Below the pieces are notes generated by a model. That model searched no databases and had not been told where the DNA came from. It worked only from the letters and a program-made list of their open reading frames with translations. Below, in pieces: positions 16,701 to 25,682 of a stretch of DNA of 64,000 nt (position 1 is the first letter of the stretch; every line of letters begins with the position of its first letter). Origin of the DNA: Spiro-02 sp034114085 (GTDB taxonomy: Bacteria; Spirochaetota; Spirochaetia; Sphaerochaetales; Sphaerochaetaceae); the NCBI GenBank assembly GCA_034114085.1, contig JAXEWB010000058.1:1-64000 (forward strand), in the 5' to 3' direction. Position numbers and translations under genes: made by a program.

Positions 16701-18329
16701 TCCTTCGCCAAGGACAAGGACTACCGGTATCTCTGTGGCAGTCATCCGTTTCTCCGGATGGTCGGGCTTGAACAGGAGCGTGATCTTGTCGGAAAGACGG
16801 ACTACGACCTGTTTGAGAAGTCCATAGCCGATAAGTTCCGCAGCGATGATATCCAACTGATGCAGAGCGGCAAGTCCCTGATCGATATACTGGAGGAAAT
16901 TCCTTCCGATGATAACGTCCAGCATTATTCCTCCACTTCCAAATACTTGTTGCGGGACACCTCAGGGAACATCGTCGGGTTGTACGGTGTTGGACGCGAT
17001 ATTACGGAATACCATGCGGCCTTTGAGCAATTGCGGTTTCTGACCGAAAGCGTTCCCTGTGGAATCGCTTCCTTTGAGGTGACGGAGAACGGTCTGCGCA
17101 ATACCTATTTCAACGAGGGGTTCTACAATTTTTCCGGTTATACCAAGGAGGAATACAAGGGAATCATCGAACTAGACGCGCTAGGCCTGGTATTCAAGGA
17201 AGATATCCCTCCATTACTGAAAGCGATACAGGCCATCAAACGTGGGGAACTACATTCGGCGGACTGTTGTTATCGTTGTCACAAACGGGACGGCGGATAC
17301 CGGTGGATGAGCATGAAAATCGTTGTCTCGGAACGTCGTGAAAACCCTCTGGTCATCAATGTGGTGCAGTTTGATATTACGGAGCGCAAACTGGCGGAAG
17401 AACAGCTGCGCATGAGCGAGGAGCAGTATCGGATAGCAATGAAACAAAGCGGTAACATCATGTGTCGCTATGATGTCCAGGACCGCTCGCTCAACATGTC
17501 TTCCGAGGTGGCCGCGATATTCGGCCTCCCTGAAAAAACAGTGGATGTTCCGTACGAGCCGGTACGTTTGGGAATCATCGCTCCCAATAGTGTCCAACCC
17601 TACATTGCTTTCTATGAGGGAATCTTCCATGGCGAGAAAACAGGGGCTGTGGAAATTGAATGCCGGACCATGTGGGGCTGGCGCTGGCTGAAGGCCTGCC
17701 AATCCACGGTTTTTTCCGATGACGGGGAACCTGCTTATGCGGTGATTTCGTTCGTAGACATTACCCTGCGGCGCATACAGGAGAAAGAACACGCTTTATT
17801 GGTTGAAAACGAACGGATACTGCGGAAAAAAGCCGATATCGATGGATTGACCGGAATCTACAACAAGATTGTAACGGAAACGAAAATCAGGAAGCGCATA
17901 GCGGAGAAAAGAGAACTGCCCTATGCATTGCTGATCGCGGACATCGACGATTTGAAAAAAATCAATGATACGCTCGGGCATTTGCAGGGCGACAGGGCGA
18001 TTCGCCTGATTGCTGATATCATTGAGACGCAATTTCAGATTCATGATATTGTCGGCCGCGTAGGCGGCGATGAGTTCCTGGTGTTTTTGGATGGAATAGG
18101 TGACAGGACGACGATAAGCAAGCTGTTGACCTCCTTGACCGAACGTATCGCTACGGTGAGAGTCGGCGAACGGGATGAAAGTCCCATATGTGTCAGCATC
18201 GGCGTGGCTGCGGCTGAAAACGAGTGGATTGATTTTGAAACATTGTATTTGCAAGCGGACAAGGCGTTGTACCATGTCAAGCGCAAGGGGAAAAAGTACT
18301 TTTCATTCTATTCGCGTGAGTTTGATTAA
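13719..18329 (+). CDS. Receiver/degenerate-GGDEF/EAL/PAS-array/GGDEF c-di-GMP enzyme
   Basis: 1536 residues. The receiver (~21-140) has LLVVDD, LLDLVMP with phospho-Asp ~74, and TKP. A GGDEF domain (~150-300) has TADNF where GGDEF should be, so it is inactive. The EAL domain (~320-565) keeps GAEALVRW, the Asn of NISR, EITES, EIDDFGSGYSSL, the Lys of ILKLD, AEGVET and QGYLYARP, so phosphodiesterase activity is expected. PAS modules follow (~580-1370). A C-terminal GGDEF has GRVGGDEFLVF, but QIHD replaces the RxxD I-site. One protein may thus both make and break c-di-GMP under receiver control. The ATG at 13779 (CAGGAGG upstream, MRRMLLVVDD) is a strong alternative start; 13719 is kept because of the coupled overlap. 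Confidence 0.88.
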   Translation: MENWSKWKLAMKHCFQEARRMRRMLLVVDDIETNREILKKILGDEYDIIEASDGAEAISVMKGNSGTLSAVLLDLVMPVMNGFEVLARMRGEPQLSHIPVIVTTGRTEDESEVQALSLGANDYITKPYNSTIIKHRIRNMIKLRETAATINMLQRDMLTGLYNREIFFEKAKEMIAKKPVGYYVMASFNIDNFKVINDQYGTDKGDLVLKHVADCLDRCMKLLNGICCRVTADNFAVLYPSEAMDSEVLAKCHQKIAAPECLGRSFGVRIGRYVVTDPAISASAMYDRATVAEMSVKGRYDVFIAQYDESMLLRMLREQEIVNEMNGALAEGQFEIWFQPQFNHSSGALIGAEALVRWCHPRKGLVSPGEFIPVFERNGFVYELDKYVWDQACRNLRKWLDAGRDPLPISVNISRYDLFQEDLLDSITRLVSRYDLPTELLRFEITESAFAGASDRIIDVVEMLKGKGFIVEIDDFGSGYSSLNILKDVPADILKLDMRFLESGRNPARGGNILESVVRMAKWLGMPVIAEGVETIEQAEFLKSIGCYYIQGYLYARPMPLADYEAFVNDYEKEREMFALKTMENLDNNTFWDPKSLETLIFNCYVGGACIYEYYDGKIELLRINENYIHELGVDSLSEAEVLELDLSRYMDEENKALMLENITCAIQTGKESNCEVCLSNLPGSGSLTYILTAVRVIATVGSCHLLYCSVINMTALREAEQKEKKAYDQMRAVMDDVPGGFCQMQVLPDRTVKIVYVNEGFCKLVDMEKKEVMALYGVDVFIGLHPQDRMVVREAYRKDASKTGQLHIRCRIRHGKSGYIWTMLFGRITQTESGEVFVNAYYTDVTEPSCLEDQRRDQLDNLPCGTALYAYSEGTLKIDHLNKRYRELVGRALDDPATASVLNVVHPADRTPFMEEIKTAIAEKRDIMCTIRLCYADTKNVYRTFQVNGRAVENNDGTFSIYATFLLVSAEEAMLQKLLPQILDAIMDSTTDLSFAKDKDYRYLCGSHPFLRMVGLEQERDLVGKTDYDLFEKSIADKFRSDDIQLMQSGKSLIDILEEIPSDDNVQHYSSTSKYLLRDTSGNIVGLYGVGRDITEYHAAFEQLRFLTESVPCGIASFEVTENGLRNTYFNEGFYNFSGYTKEEYKGIIELDALGLVFKEDIPPLLKAIQAIKRGELHSADCCYRCHKRDGGYRWMSMKIVVSERRENPLVINVVQFDITERKLAEEQLRMSEEQYRIAMKQSGNIMCRYDVQDRSLNMSSEVAAIFGLPEKTVDVPYEPVRLGIIAPNSVQPYIAFYEGIFHGEKTGAVEIECRTMWGWRWLKACQSTVFSDDGEPAYAVISFVDITLRRIQEKEHALLVENERILRKKADIDGLTGIYNKIVTETKIRKRIAEKRELPYALLIADIDDLKKINDTLGHLQGDRAIRLIADIIETQFQIHDIVGRVGGDEFLVFLDGIGDRTTISKLLTSLTERIATVRVGERDESPICVSIGVAAAENEWIDFETLYLQADKALYHVKRKGKKYFSFYSREFD

Positions 18330-18372
18330 ACTGGTGGATGAATGCAGTTTTGGACTGAAATGAGGTTGTCAT

Positions 18373-18825
18373 ATGGATAAGATACGTCTTGTTGAGAAAT
18401 TGATTGTCTATGGTGCCGATATGCGAGGCGTCCATGATCGTTTCATGGGTGATTCAGCGCTCTACGAGAAATGCTTCCTTGGTTTCTTGAAAGAACCGAA
18501 TTTTGATGCATTGGAGCGGTCGATGGACGCCGGGGACTATGTTCAGGCTTTTGAAGCAGCGCATGCCCTGAAGGGGCTGTCCGGTAATCTGGGGCTGATA
18601 CCATTCTACGACGTCCTTTGCAAATTGGTTGAATCCCTCAGGATGAAGGCCTTGCAGAACGTCGAGGCGGAATATGCCGATGTGGTTTCCGCCTTTCATC
18701 TGCTGGAGGCTATTGTGGCGCCAGACGCATCAGATGCGGGGGACGGCGTTGCGCATGCCGTGGATGATAGCGGTGTCGCCGTATCGAATGGAAACGCCGG
18801 TATCGCGCAGGTCAGGGAGGAATGA
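18373..18825 (+). CDS. HPt phosphotransfer protein 1
   Basis: 150 residues; a single HPt domain with the phospho-His in AAHALKGLSGNLG (~residue 59). The C-terminal tail (~115-150) is Ala/Asp/Val-rich and looks unstructured. HPt proteins carry phosphate between the receivers of hybrid kinases and downstream response regulators in the cytosol. TGAGG precedes the ATG. Its PLALKG-type motif resembles that of the second HPt gene, so the two are probably tandem duplicates. Confidence 0.85.
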   Translation: MDKIRLVEKLIVYGADMRGVHDRFMGDSALYEKCFLGFLKEPNFDALERSMDAGDYVQAFEAAHALKGLSGNLGLIPFYDVLCKLVESLRMKALQNVEAEYADVVSAFHLLEAIVAPDASDAGDGVAHAVDDSGVAVSNGNAGIAQVREE

Positions 18826-18911
18826 AGGCATGATGTCTCGTCTGGACTGGATGGACGCTGTTCCAACTTACCCGACAGCATGGTTCTTGAAGAGCGGGGG
18901 AACACTGTACT

Positions 18912-19292
18912 ATGAATGAGAAACAACGGCATGCGTTGATGCTTCGCGAGACGGACGTGCAAGGAGCGTTGCGACGGTTGTGCGGCGATGAACAGCTGTA
19001 TATCTCCTGTCTCGGGATGTTCTTGGACGACCCCACCATGGATGAGTTGAACGAAGCGATCAGGATCAAGTCGTGGGACGAAGCCTTTACCGCGGCCCAT
19101 GCGCTCAAAGGGCTTGCCGGGAACATGGGGTTCGTGCCGCTCATGCACTCTACCGGGAAACTGGTCGTTTTGATACGCGGCGGGCGACTTCAGGAAATCG
19201 GGGACTGCGTCGCTCAGATCAACAGCAACTATCGGGACATCACCGATGCGATTCGCACGAGTTTTACCCATAAAGAAATAAAAGGAGAATAA
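18912..19292 (+). CDS. HPt phosphotransfer protein 2
   Basis: 126 residues with the HPt signature AAHALKGLAGNMGF (His ~59). It resembles the preceding HPt protein (same spacing, NxGxxPL after the His) but lacks the long tail. GGGGGA lies ~11 bases before the ATG, and the CheB-CheR fusion starts six bases after its stop, so the two are co-translated. Partner specificity cannot be read from the sequence. Confidence 0.85.
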   Translation: MNEKQRHALMLRETDVQGALRRLCGDEQLYISCLGMFLDDPTMDELNEAIRIKSWDEAFTAAHALKGLAGNMGFVPLMHSTGKLVVLIRGGRLQEIGDCVAQINSNYRDITDAIRTSFTHKEIKGE

Positions 19293-19298
19293 CATACC

Positions 19299-22200
19299 AT
19301 GAAGACACACAACGGCGACAATGACTATAAGTACATCGTAGGCATCGGCGCATCGGCCGGCGGACTTGAGGCGTTGCAGAAACTGTTGAGCGCATTGCCG
19401 GCCAACACGGGATTCCCGTATGTCATCGTACAGCATCTTTCCCCCGACTACAAAAGCCTGTTGGGTGAAATCCTGGGGAAGTACACGGACATGCCGGTCA
19501 TCCAGGCTGAGGAAGACATGGAAGTGGGGCCGAACAAGGTGTACATCATCCAGCCGGGCAAGAACATGCGTATACAGAAGGGGAAGCTCAAGCTCGTCGA
19601 CCAGATTCCCAAGGAGCTGAACCTTCCCATTGATATATTCTTCCGCTCTTTGGCGGAGGAGGCTGGTTCCCGTGCCATCGCGATTATCCTTTCCGGCACA
19701 GGGTCCGATGGAACGAACGGCATCAAGGCTATCAAGGAGAACGACGGGCTGGTCATCGTGCAGGACCTCGACACCTCCAAATTCGACGGCATGCCGCGTT
19801 CCGCCATGCGTACCGGCATCGTCGACGCGCAGATATCCCCGGAAGAGATCGCCTTGGAACTACAGCATATCGCGGGATCCTCCATCGCAAGCACCCATGG
19901 AAAAACAGTGCAGGAAATTGACAGCGAGTTGATGAAAAAGGTCTACATGATCCTGAAAAAAGTCAGCAACGTCAATTTCACGCACTATAAGCAGACGACC
20001 ATCCTGCGGCGCATGGAACGACGCATGATGATCACCCACAAGGACAAGCTTGTGGACTATGTGAACTTTCTCATGGAGTCTCCGGAGGAAGTCCGCATCC
20101 TTTCCAAGGAGGTCCTCATCGGCGTCACGAGTTTTTTCCGCGACCCCGATTTCTTCCTGGTGTTGAAAGAGAAAGCGATTACTGAAATCATAAACCATAG
20201 TATGGCGGACGAGGCGGTCCGAGTCTGGGTGGCCGGCTGCTCCACCGGCGAAGAAGCCTATTCCATGGCCATCATGTTCCATGAGGTCATGGAAAGCCTC
20301 AGGATCAAACGCAACATCAAGATTTTCGCCACCGACCTGGATGCCGAGGCTATCGCTACGGCGGGCAAGGGCGTCTATGGGGACAACATCGTCGACGCCG
20401 TGTCGCCCGCGCGGCTGAGCAAGTTCTTTACACGCCGGAGCAATACGTATGTCGTGAACCGGGATATCCGCAAGATGATCGTGTTTTCACCGCACAATGT
20501 CTTTCAGGACCCCCCGTTCGGCCGTCTCGACCTGATCTCCTGCCGGAACATGCTGATCTATTTCCAGCCTGTCCTGCAAAACGACTTGTTCGCCATCTTC
20601 CACCAGGCGCTCAAGGACAATGGATACCTGTTCCTCGGCAAGTCCGAGGCTATCGGCTCCTATACGGACGCATTCCCCGTCGTGGACGCCGCGGCCAAGA
20701 TATTCACGCACAACAGCGAAGCGAAGATACCCGGAGCGAAGAAGGTGCCTTATTTGCAGGCTACCTATCTGGACGATGAATATGCGATTGACGCCGATAC
20801 GGGATTCGTGCGCGTCTCCGACCGAGGCGACAATGAATACAATGGTGAAGTCGCCATCGACGACGCGATCCTCGTGCAGTTCATGCCGGCGTGCATCGTG
20901 ATCAACGAAAAGAACGAGCTGGTGCATACCTACGGGGAGACCGCCAATGTGGTGCACATGCCGAGGGGCAAGTATTCCGACAATCTGTTCGACCTGATTA
21001 CGGATGGCCTGAAAATTCCGGTTTCCACCCTGTTGAAGGAATCGCGGGAGAAAAAGCGTAAAGTACAGTACAGGGACATCCATTTCACCGGCGAGCATGA
21101 AAACGCAGTCATCGATCTGACGGTGGCCCCCGCCAGCAGGAACAACAACGACACGGAGAGCCTGTACGCGCTGGTATTCACGGAGAACAGGCCGCAGGAA
21201 CCCGCCGAGGATTCCGTCGTCTATGACATCGATCAGGTCGCCTCGCTGCGCATCACCGACCTGGAGCAGGAGCTGGCTGAGAAACAGACGAAGCTGGACC
21301 AGAGCGTATCCGAGCAGGAAACCGTCAACGAGGAGCTTCAGGCCGCCAATGAAGAGCTGCTGACCGCCAACGAGGAATTGCAGAGCTCGAACGAGGAACT
21401 GCAATCCGTCAATGAAGAGCTGTATACGGTCAACTCCGAATACCAGCAGAAGCTGACTGAGCTTTCCGACCTGAACGACGATATCGCCAACTTCCTCTCA
21501 TCTACGCTGACCGGTATCATCTTCGTGGACAACAAGCTCAATATCCGCCGCTATACCGATTACGTGACCACTGAGTTTTCTGTCATGGATCACGATATCG
21601 GACGTTCCTTGGCGTTTATCTCGTATCATTTTCCGACAGTGGATGTCACGGAGATTTGCACCAACGTGCTGAAGACGCTGATTCCCGACGAGCGGGAAAT
21701 CACCACGAACAACAGCAAGGTCTTTTTCATGCGCGTGGCCCCCTATCGTTCCACGGAGAACAAAATCCTCGGGTGCGTCATCACCCTGATGGATATCACT
21801 ACGCAGAAACAGAGCCAGGCCAACCTCCAGAACACTGAAAAGCGGCTGTCCATGGCGCAGCAGGTCAGCGACGCCAAAAGTGATTATCTTTCCCGCATCG
21901 CCCATGAGATACGAACGCCGATGAGTTCGCTCCTCAGCCTTGCGAAGACGGCGAAACAACAGGTCGGCAACAAGGACGCGCTGACCGCAAACCTGGACAA
22001 GATATCCGACACGGTCGACTACATGACTTCCATCGTAACGGATATCTCCGAGGCCTCCATCAGCGAACGCCTCGCCGCCGATCAGGTGTCGGAGTCGTTC
22101 GCGCTACGTACCGTGCTGGACAACATCTCCGCCATTATGGAACCGCGCGCCGAAGAGGCCGGCGTAACCTATGAGGTGTCCGTCGATGACAATTTCAATC

Positions 22201-23015
22201 CGAGCTATGTCGGCAACAAGACGAAGATACAGCAGATACTGATCAATTTCCTGAACAATTCGGTCAAATATACAAAAGCGGGCGGAGCGGTTTCCCTGAG
22301 GGCGTTTGAAGAACTGCGTCGGGGGAACAAGGCGAGGGTCTGCTTTGTCATCGCCGATACGGGGATCGGCATCAAGAAAGAATACCTCCCCAAGCTTTTC
22401 AAGCCATTTACACGGGAAAACAACAATGACGAGAATGCGGCGGTCAGCATGGGGCTCGGCCTTTCCATCGCATACAACCAGATCATGTCCCTCAACGGCG
22501 ATGTCTCCGTCGAGAGCGAGGAAGGCAAGGGCAGTACCTTTACAATCCATATCCAGCTTGATCGCTATGTCGAGGGGGAGAAAAAGCCGGATGAATATGC
22601 GGTGGCCGAACCGGGTGAATACGATTTGAACGGCTGCCACGTGCTGGTCGCCGAAGACAACGTGCTGAACCGGACGATCCTGGGCGCGTTGCTGACGAAC
22701 GAGGGGATGACCTTTGTGGAGACCGGTGATGGCGAAGAGGCCGTCAAGGCGTTCCTCGATGCGCCGGAGCATACGTTTGACTGCATCCTGATGGATATGA
22801 GGATGCCCCGGCTGGACGGTATCCGCGCCACCATGCAGATCCGCGAATCGGACAAGGCCGACGCCAAGACGATACCGATCATCGGCGTGTCAGCCAATGG
22901 ATTCGCCGACGATATCCGCCAGGCGCGAAAAGCCGGCATCGACGAATACGCTACAAAACCGATCGACCGCGACAATTTGCTTGCGGCAATGTCAAAACTG
23001 ATCAAGCGTAAATGA
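19299..23015 (+). CDS. CheB-CheR-PAS-histidine kinase-receiver fusion
   Basis: 1238 residues. Methylesterase domain (~10-190) with the Ser19/His46/Asp~137 triad in GASAGG, VQHLSP and SGTGSDG; methyltransferase domain (~205-470) with HYKQTTILRRMERRM, VTSFFRD, WVAGCSTGEEAYS and SCRNMLIYF; a long heptad coiled coil (~645-725, repeated N-E-E-L-Q); a PAS domain; HisKA with IAHEIRTPMSS (His ~869); an ATPase (NFLNNSVKYT, ADTGIGI, MGLGLSI); and a receiver (AEDN, LMDMRMPRLDG with Asp ~1166, TKPID). No N-terminal CheB receiver, no chemoreceptor and no CheA are encoded here, so the methylation domains may act on distant receptors or serve as sensors. It is followed 22 bases later by another HPt gene. 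Confidence 0.92.
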   Translation: MKTHNGDNDYKYIVGIGASAGGLEALQKLLSALPANTGFPYVIVQHLSPDYKSLLGEILGKYTDMPVIQAEEDMEVGPNKVYIIQPGKNMRIQKGKLKLVDQIPKELNLPIDIFFRSLAEEAGSRAIAIILSGTGSDGTNGIKAIKENDGLVIVQDLDTSKFDGMPRSAMRTGIVDAQISPEEIALELQHIAGSSIASTHGKTVQEIDSELMKKVYMILKKVSNVNFTHYKQTTILRRMERRMMITHKDKLVDYVNFLMESPEEVRILSKEVLIGVTSFFRDPDFFLVLKEKAITEIINHSMADEAVRVWVAGCSTGEEAYSMAIMFHEVMESLRIKRNIKIFATDLDAEAIATAGKGVYGDNIVDAVSPARLSKFFTRRSNTYVVNRDIRKMIVFSPHNVFQDPPFGRLDLISCRNMLIYFQPVLQNDLFAIFHQALKDNGYLFLGKSEAIGSYTDAFPVVDAAAKIFTHNSEAKIPGAKKVPYLQATYLDDEYAIDADTGFVRVSDRGDNEYNGEVAIDDAILVQFMPACIVINEKNELVHTYGETANVVHMPRGKYSDNLFDLITDGLKIPVSTLLKESREKKRKVQYRDIHFTGEHENAVIDLTVAPASRNNNDTESLYALVFTENRPQEPAEDSVVYDIDQVASLRITDLEQELAEKQTKLDQSVSEQETVNEELQAANEELLTANEELQSSNEELQSVNEELYTVNSEYQQKLTELSDLNDDIANFLSSTLTGIIFVDNKLNIRRYTDYVTTEFSVMDHDIGRSLAFISYHFPTVDVTEICTNVLKTLIPDEREITTNNSKVFFMRVAPYRSTENKILGCVITLMDITTQKQSQANLQNTEKRLSMAQQVSDAKSDYLSRIAHEIRTPMSSLLSLAKTAKQQVGNKDALTANLDKISDTVDYMTSIVTDISEASISERLAADQVSESFALRTVLDNISAIMEPRAEEAGVTYEVSVDDNFNPSYVGNKTKIQQILINFLNNSVKYTKAGGAVSLRAFEELRRGNKARVCFVIADTGIGIKKEYLPKLFKPFTRENNNDENAAVSMGLGLSIAYNQIMSLNGDVSVESEEGKGSTFTIHIQLDRYVEGEKKPDEYAVAEPGEYDLNGCHVLVAEDNVLNRTILGALLTNEGMTFVETGDGEEAVKAFLDAPEHTFDCILMDMRMPRLDGIRATMQIRESDKADAKTIPIIGVSANGFADDIRQARKAGIDEYATKPIDRDNLLAAMSKLIKRK

Positions 23016-23037
23016 CGAAACATGAAGGAGCTAGGAT

Positions 23038-23397
23038 ATGGACAGGACGTTACTGATTGAATATGGGATAGACTATGACGCGGGATTGAGCAATAGCTTG
23101 GGTGATCCTGAATTCTTCAAGACGCTCCTGTCCATGTTTCTGCAAGATGATTGTTTTCCCCGTGCCAAGACTGCATATGCGGCAAAAGACTATAAAACGC
23201 TTTTTACCTGTATGCATGAATTGAAGGGCGTGACTGGAAACGCCGCCTTGACCGAATTGTATATGGCGGTCGTTCCGTTGTTGGAACTACTCCGGGAAGG
23301 GGCCGCCTCGGATGCTGAGGTTGACCGCCTGTTCTCCGTGGTAGAAGCGGTATATCGGCGCACTTGCGAGGGCATCGTCCTCGCTGTCGCACAATGA
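23038..23397 (+). CDS. HPt phosphotransfer protein 3
   Basis: 119 residues with the HPt motif CMHELKGVTGNAA (His ~60). It is more diverged from the other two HPt proteins than they are from each other, which suggests a different partner. AAGGAG precedes the ATG. It lies between two hybrid kinases and could serve either. Confidence 0.85.
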   Translation: MDRTLLIEYGIDYDAGLSNSLGDPEFFKTLLSMFLQDDCFPRAKTAYAAKDYKTLFTCMHELKGVTGNAALTELYMAVVPLLELLREGAASDAEVDRLFSVVEAVYRRTCEGIVLAVAQ

Positions 23398-23446
23398 TGG
23401 CGCAGTGACGCGTGTGTACGGGACTGTATGAAAGGCGAGGAACAAA

Positions 23447-25441
23447 ATGAGGAAAATAATATCCGGGAAAATAGCGGTGGCGTTGATGTTCAGTGTCATC
23501 CTACTGGTTGGCGTCGCCGTACCATGCTATGCCCTTGGAGATGCCGATTCTGGAAGCGGGCCCATGGACAGGCCTGATGGCGCGGTCGATGAAACAACAA
23601 CGGGAGCCACTGTCGCGCATGGCTACAGTCATGAGCCTGTTCCCGATTCGTACGATGAATGTCTGGTGCGCCTGAAAAATGGCGAACTTGCATTTGGCGA
23701 CATCTTGTTTTCTGTATATCCCATTCCTGCGGCGGTCCTATCCATATTGTTCGTCGCTGCCATTGTTGCGTCGGTCGTCCTTTGTGTCATGAAACGGAAG
23801 AATGAGGAAAAACTTCAGGCGGCGTATGAAGGGATGAAGGAAGCGTTGGCTCTCGCGGAGAGAGCCAGTGCGGCGAAAGGCAGCTTCATGTCGAGGATGT
23901 CCCACGAGATTCGGACGCCGCTCAATGCGGTGATCGGCTACAATACCATTGCCCGGAAAGAATTGTCTTCCGTCCAGAATGCTATTGACCATAGGCGGGC
24001 GGACATGAAGGTTATGGATTGTCTGACTAAAAGCGAAATGGCCTCCAAGCATCTTCTGACGATCATCAATGACGTGCTGGACATGTCCGCCATCGAGAGC
24101 GGGCGGATCAAGGTCGGCCATGACCGGTTCGATTTTAAAAGTCTCATTACTTCGCTCACGTCTATTTTTTATTCACAAGCCAAAAACAAGGGCGTTGCGT
24201 TTGAAGTTTTGTTTGATACATTCACCGAGGAATGGTTTGTCGGAGATCAGATGCGCGTCAACCAGATTCTCACGAACCTTCTCTCCAATGCGATCAAGTT
24301 CACTCCCGAAGGAGGCGAGGTAACGTTGCTTGTGAGCCAGCCGGAAGCGGAAAACAACGCGGCGCATATCCATTTCGAGGTTGCGGATACCGGCATAGGC
24401 ATGGATCAAGAATACCTCGATCATATCTGGGCGCCGTTTGAACAGGAGGATTCCTCGATTTCACGACGTTTCGGAGGAACAGGCCTTGGCCTTTCCATTA
24501 CAAAAAGCCTTGTTGAACTGATGAACGGGACGATTAGCGTAACGAGTGAGCAGGGGGTGGGTTCGACTTTCTTCGTGGATCTGACTTTTGAGCGTACCGA
24601 ACAGCCCAAGGCCTCCAATACGTATGATTTCAGCGGCATCAACGCTCTTATCGTGGATGATGACGCCAGTACCTGCGATTATGTCCGTCTGCTATTCACC
24701 CGTTGCGGCGCCCGCTGCGAGACCGTAACCTCCGGTCAGGCCGCGGTTGACGCATTCTCACGGGCCGTCGCTTCCGGCAGGCGGTTTACCATCTGCATGA
24801 TAGACTGGCGCATGCCCCGCATGGACGGGATTGAGACGGTGAAGCGCATCAGGGATATCGCTGGAGAAGAAATTCCGATCATTATCATCACCGCATATGA
24901 TTTCTCCGAGATTGCAGACGCCGCGAAGGAAGCCGGAGTCGATATGTTTGTTTCCAAACCGCTATTCCAGTCTTCCCTGTTCGACTTGCTTGCGAATATC
25001 TGCGGGAAACTGGCTCCTGTAGTGGTGAGCCGAAACGTTGAGTACCATTTCGGTGGCGCACGCGTACTTTTGGTTGAAGACAATGCCATGAACATGGAGG
25101 TCGCCAAACGGATACTTGGGTCCGTTCATCTAACGGTGGACGCCGCTCTGAACGGCAAGGAGGCCGTGTCGAGGTTTGAAGACGCTCCGGCGGGAACCTA
25201 TGAGGCGATTCTCATGGATGTGCAGATGCCGGAGATGGATGGGTATGAAGCTACCCGCACGATACGGGCGTCAGCCCATCCCGAGGCGAGAACGATTCCA
25301 ATCATCGCCATGACCGCCGACGCCTTTGCGGAAAATGTGGCGGAAGCGCTTGAGTCCGGCATGAATGACCATGTTTCCAAACCGATCGACATGCCGAAGC
25401 TGTTCGAGACATTGCGCCGGTATATTCCCAATACATTGTAA
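23447..25441 (+). CDS. Hybrid histidine kinase with two receiver domains
   Basis: 664 residues. An N-terminal signal/TM segment (~8-28), a short extracytoplasmic stretch (~30-85), TM ~92-112. HisKA with MSHEIRTPLNAVIG (His ~153), an ATPase (NLLSNAIKFT, ADTGIGM, GTGLGLSI). Receiver 1: LIVDDD, MIDWRMPRMDG (Asp ~453), SKPL. Receiver 2: LLVEDN, LMDVQMPEMDG (Asp ~591), SKPID. The outside part is too short for a Cache domain, so it may sense through the membrane or via a partner. It is the last gene of the block. Confidence 0.9.
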   Translation: MRKIISGKIAVALMFSVILLVGVAVPCYALGDADSGSGPMDRPDGAVDETTTGATVAHGYSHEPVPDSYDECLVRLKNGELAFGDILFSVYPIPAAVLSILFVAAIVASVVLCVMKRKNEEKLQAAYEGMKEALALAERASAAKGSFMSRMSHEIRTPLNAVIGYNTIARKELSSVQNAIDHRRADMKVMDCLTKSEMASKHLLTIINDVLDMSAIESGRIKVGHDRFDFKSLITSLTSIFYSQAKNKGVAFEVLFDTFTEEWFVGDQMRVNQILTNLLSNAIKFTPEGGEVTLLVSQPEAENNAAHIHFEVADTGIGMDQEYLDHIWAPFEQEDSSISRRFGGTGLGLSITKSLVELMNGTISVTSEQGVGSTFFVDLTFERTEQPKASNTYDFSGINALIVDDDASTCDYVRLLFTRCGARCETVTSGQAAVDAFSRAVASGRRFTICMIDWRMPRMDGIETVKRIRDIAGEEIPIIIITAYDFSEIADAAKEAGVDMFVSKPLFQSSLFDLLANICGKLAPVVVSRNVEYHFGGARVLLVEDNAMNMEVAKRILGSVHLTVDAALNGKEAVSRFEDAPAGTYEAILMDVQMPEMDGYEATRTIRASAHPEARTIPIIAMTADAFAENVAEALESGMNDHVSKPIDMPKLFETLRRYIPNTL

Positions 25442-25682
25442 TGCGCTGGTATCTGTCTGAGAAACCATGCGTGACATATACGGCGGTATTCTCTCCGGTT
25501 GGAAAAACATCGGGGAGTCCGTGAGCCGCGAGTCTATGACACCGAACGACAGCACCGAAAACTACAGTATCGGTTTGACGGCCATGGGGTTTTAGAGGTA
25601 GACTTGAAGGACCGTCGGCCGCGGGAGTTCCCTGTGCGTCAGGGGGCGCCGGTCGATGGAAGATAGAAAAGAGGAGCGATTC

